DNA from: Porogramme epimiltina
Lineage: Eukaryota > Basidiomycota > Agaricomycetes > Polyporales > Polyporaceae
Length of the DNA stretch: 10,946 bases
NCBI GenBank assembly: GCA_900155495.1
Contig: FTLJ01001259.1
Span: 1 to 10,946, forward strand
Direction: 5' to 3'
Both the position numbers and the translations under genes were made by a program. The notes under the pieces were generated by a model. The model ran no database searches. It was not told where the DNA came from and saw only the letters and a list, made by a program, of their open reading frames with translations. Shown here piece by piece: positions 9,154-10,946 of the stretch (its first letter is position 1; each line of letters begins with the position of its first letter).

Positions 9154-10008
9154 CCCTCACGGTCACAGCTCATCCCGCGGAGGTCGACGGTCCAGCCCTA
9201 CATCCAGTTTTCGCAAAGTTCCCGCCTCCGTTATCGTTTCTTGTGGACTACCAAACCATCGTCTGTCATCGCACGTTCATACACACATACCCGACTCGAT
9301 CTGTAGTCATGCATAAGTTCCAATCATCTCATGTACTTTATGAACCATCGGACACGCTGTGAGATTGATTAAATTCGGATACGTGGCCAGCATCCTCTGC
9401 TGAAAATGGAACCCGCTGACCGGTAGTACGCATGTTGTGCCTCAGTGACTCTGAACTCAGGCAAGAGAAGTCTCGTGTTCGAACGCCCCCTTATCAGGAG
9501 GCCGGTACAACCGCGAACACACCATGGCACTGGACAGCTTCCGCGCTGCCTGCGGGATACGCGACACCTTCCTCCCCGGATACGCATAGTCTTCCACCAG
9601 CGAGCACAGCACAAGCAGACGGCAGCAGAGCTGCAGCACGGGGAGCGGAGGCTACACAGTTCCCTAAAGCCCGATTGGCAATGCAGATGAGCTCAAAAAG
9701 CAGCCGCTGAGCGCGATAAATGTTCGCGCAGTCATGACATCGACAAAATAACATCTGCGAAGCTGGAAGAGGACGTGGATGTGGTTATGAGATCTGCATA
9801 GCAGAACAACTACAGACAAAGATACGAGAAGGCGCAGATAGGTATGAGCGTATATTGGTGAGGGAGAGCAAGACTGAAGCTTGATCACTACAACGCTGAA
9901 TCCTACAGGGTACATATCGTACAACGGACCGGGGCTCCAATTTCGACTTGCGATCGCGTCGTGATGCTCGCGGGGTGTTCGCAGGCGACTCCTTAAAAAT
10001 CTCTGTGG
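9154..10008. other. 3' flank and intergenic spacer, no gene seen
   Basis: This stretch lies between the kinase stop codon and the stop codon of the convergent minus-strand small gene, so it should hold the polyadenylation sites of both. AT-richer stretches such as 9305-9375 (including ATTGATTAAATT) on the plus strand and 9990-10020 for the minus-strand gene are plausible 3' UTR sequence. I could not identify a definite poly(A) signal. Short open frames in 9432-9924 on both strands overlap and show no motifs. Confidence 0.45.
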
Positions 10009-10434
10009 CTAATTACTTTCAATCCTAAGCGTGAAACCCCTCGCTGGGACCGGGGCCTCATCATCAGATCCAGGGGCCGGAGACGACTGTCCGCTCCGAG
10101 ACTTCTTCATAGCAGCATTCTTAATTGCAAGGCGGACGGCCTCAGCTTGGAGCTTCCTCGCGATTTTCTCCAGCACTTCGTCAGGAACGCCGAACGAAGG
10201 AGGATCCCACGCATCAGTAAAACCGGAAAGCTCTAGCGCTCTACGGGCTCTACCAGTCCGGGCGTTAGAGGTCGTAGAGCTTAGAGCGTAGAGCTTGCAC
10301 CGCATCTTATGTATCTGAAAAAACGCTCAGTCCACATGCGCCTGCGCCGGTCGAATTTTCAGCGCTTACATCATGCCAGCTCACGGCTCGCCCTGGCATT
10401 CTCCATCTTCCATATCCACGCCCTGCGTACTCAT
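10009..10434 (-). CDS. Small hypothetical protein, two exons, 96 aa
   Basis: Preferred model: exon 1 is 10434-10385 and exon 2 is 10249-10009, with a 135-nt intron (donor CC|GTGAGC, branch CTCTAAC about 16 nt before the GGTAG acceptor). The phases agree and give 96 codons plus TAG. The product starts with an acidic stretch (GVDMEDGECQGE), then has a well-formed central part containing SGFTDAWDPPSFGVPDEVL and a charged Ala/Lys-rich amphipathic helix (VLEKIARKLQAEAVRLAIKNAAMKK). It ends in a Ser/Pro/Asp-rich tail. No signal peptide or membrane segment is visible, and I recognise no family. An unspliced alternative starts at 10305 and gives 98 residues with the same C-terminal 78 (79 in the spliced form counting the codon at the junction), but its first 20 or so residues come from simple repeated sequence and look intronic. 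It converges on the kinase gene. Exon 2 is much more secure than exon 1, because a plus-strand model competes for the same bases. Confidence 0.45.
10238..10296. repeat. Cluster of GCTCTAC / GTAGAGC direct and inverted repeats
   Basis: GCTCTAC occurs at 10238-10244 and 10247-10253. Its reverse complement GTAGAGC occurs at 10274-10280 and 10288-10294, the latter two within a repeated 10-mer CGTAGAGCTT (10273-10282 and 10287-10296). The set could fold into alternative 7-bp hairpins. It straddles the predicted 3' splice site of the small minus-strand gene. Confidence 0.6.
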
Positions 10435-10636
10435 CCTCCTCTCCATCCTCGCCTCGCTCCTCTCCCACCTTTGTCCCTCTCCCCCCGCCTAGTCATCCAT
10501 CACGGACGGCGATGAGTTTCTCGACGCCCACAAAGTCGCCCTTGCAATCGTGACATCGACGTCCCGTAAGCCTTGTCCGCCCACTTGTGTGCCTCGCCCC
10601 CTCTCACCCTGAGCAGACACACCACTTCGCAAGACT
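10373..10636 (+). CDS. Alternative or overlapping plus-strand small ORF, three exons, 48 aa (tentative)
   Basis: Model: 10373-10426, 10493-10565 and 10617-10636, with introns of 66 nt (weak donor GTACTC, very strong pyrimidine tract, acceptor CCTAG) and 51 nt (good donor GTAAGC, CTCAC branch, acceptor GAGCAG). Frames agree and give 48 codons plus TAA. The product is Ser/Pro-rich, followed by ITDGDEFLDAHKVALAIVTS, which reads like ordinary coding sequence. The 51-nt intron matches the size and signals of the kinase gene's introns, which is the best argument for transcription on this strand. Exon 1 lies opposite exon 1 of the minus-strand small gene, so at least one model is probably wrong there. 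The gene could also continue to the right with a different acceptor. No family is recognised. Confidence 0.25.
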
Positions 10637-10833
10637 AAGGCAAGCACTCCACGCCCGCCCGTCTCTCCCGCAAGACATTCACCCCACCGCCTACGCGAAC
10701 TCTATGACACCGTTGGTAGGGCGGGCGTCGGCATCGGTGACAATGGCGATTTTCCTCGGGAGTGAGCGATTAGGGCGTGGGCGGGGGGCTACGGTGGTAT
10801 GCGCGGCGGGTGGCGAGAGAGCTAGAGGGAGAA

Positions 10834-10931
10834 GGGGGGGGGGGGGGGGGGCGGCGGGGGCTGGGGGGGGGGGGGGGTTGGGGGGCTCTACGCCCCGGCA
10901 AAGAGCCGGGGGGGGGGGAGGGGGGGGGGGG
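10834..10931. repeat. Long G homopolymer tracts around a GC-rich hairpin
   Basis: Uninterrupted G runs lie at 10834-10851 (18), 10863-10877 (15), 10908-10918 (11) and 10920-10931 (12), with shorter runs between. Embedded is a perfect inverted repeat, CCCCGGC (10893-10899) and GCCGGGG (10905-10911), with a 5-base loop AAAGA. On the minus strand an open frame translates these as polyproline, but that follows from the poly-C composition and is not evidence of a gene. Run lengths in such tracts are often wrong in assemblies. Confidence 0.75.
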
Positions 10932-10946
10932 AGTTTTCGCACTGTT

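Noticed and set aside
9425..9500. tRNA- or SINE-like element: a B-box-like GTTCGAACGCC near 9479 with a weak A-box-like sequence upstream
   Set aside because: The bases around the T-loop-like sequence do not form a T-stem, no acceptor stem could be paired, and the A-box match is poor.
10691..10942. Minus-strand proline-rich open frame resembling a formin-type polyproline region
   Set aside because: The proline runs come directly from poly-C homopolymers, and the frame has no adjoining domain. Homopolymer length errors would also shift the frame.

Overview
The window looks like genomic DNA of a filamentous basidiomycete, probably an Agaricomycete. The evidence is GC-rich coding sequence broken by many short introns (mostly 51-81 nt), GTGAGT/GTAAGT/GTACGT donors, CTGAC- or CTAAC-type branch points 10-25 nt before the acceptor, and a central protein whose domains I recognise as common in that group. 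The organism assignment is an inference.

Layout. Bases 1 to about 3498 carry no gene I can defend. This stretch is patchy, with G- and purine-rich plus-strand blocks (about 1-1450 and 2640-3130), a possible promoter-like spot near 1601, and one weak minus-strand candidate ORF (2082-2606). A TATTTAA box at 3499 and pyrimidine-rich DNA around it lead into the main gene, 3586-9153 on the plus strand. I model it as 13 exons and 12 introns encoding 1255 residues. All phases agree, and most junctions restore recognisable family sequence. The protein has a 214-residue Ser/Pro-rich disordered N-terminus, a four-helix-bundle domain of the MLKL N-terminal-like type (about 215-400), a low-complexity linker, a TKL-type protein kinase domain with all core catalytic residues but a non-RD catalytic loop (about 612-868), a second disordered linker, and a conserved basidiomycete C-terminal region of unknown function (about 990-1255). 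A 4-helix bundle joined to a kinase is the layout of the animal necroptosis executioner MLKL, so a signalling or cell-death role is a reasonable hypothesis. It is not shown by the sequence.

Bases 9154-10008 are 3' flank with no gene seen. A small two-exon minus-strand gene (10434 to 10009, 96 aa, unknown function) is likely. On the opposite strand at 10373-10636 there is a competing or overlapping spliced plus-strand model (48 aa). The window ends in several long G homopolymers (10834-10931) around a perfect 7-bp GC hairpin.

The most interesting items are the MLKL-like tripartite protein, its uncharacterised C-terminal region, and four of its introns that are multiples of three without stops. 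Retention of one of them would insert 20 residues into the kinase activation segment.
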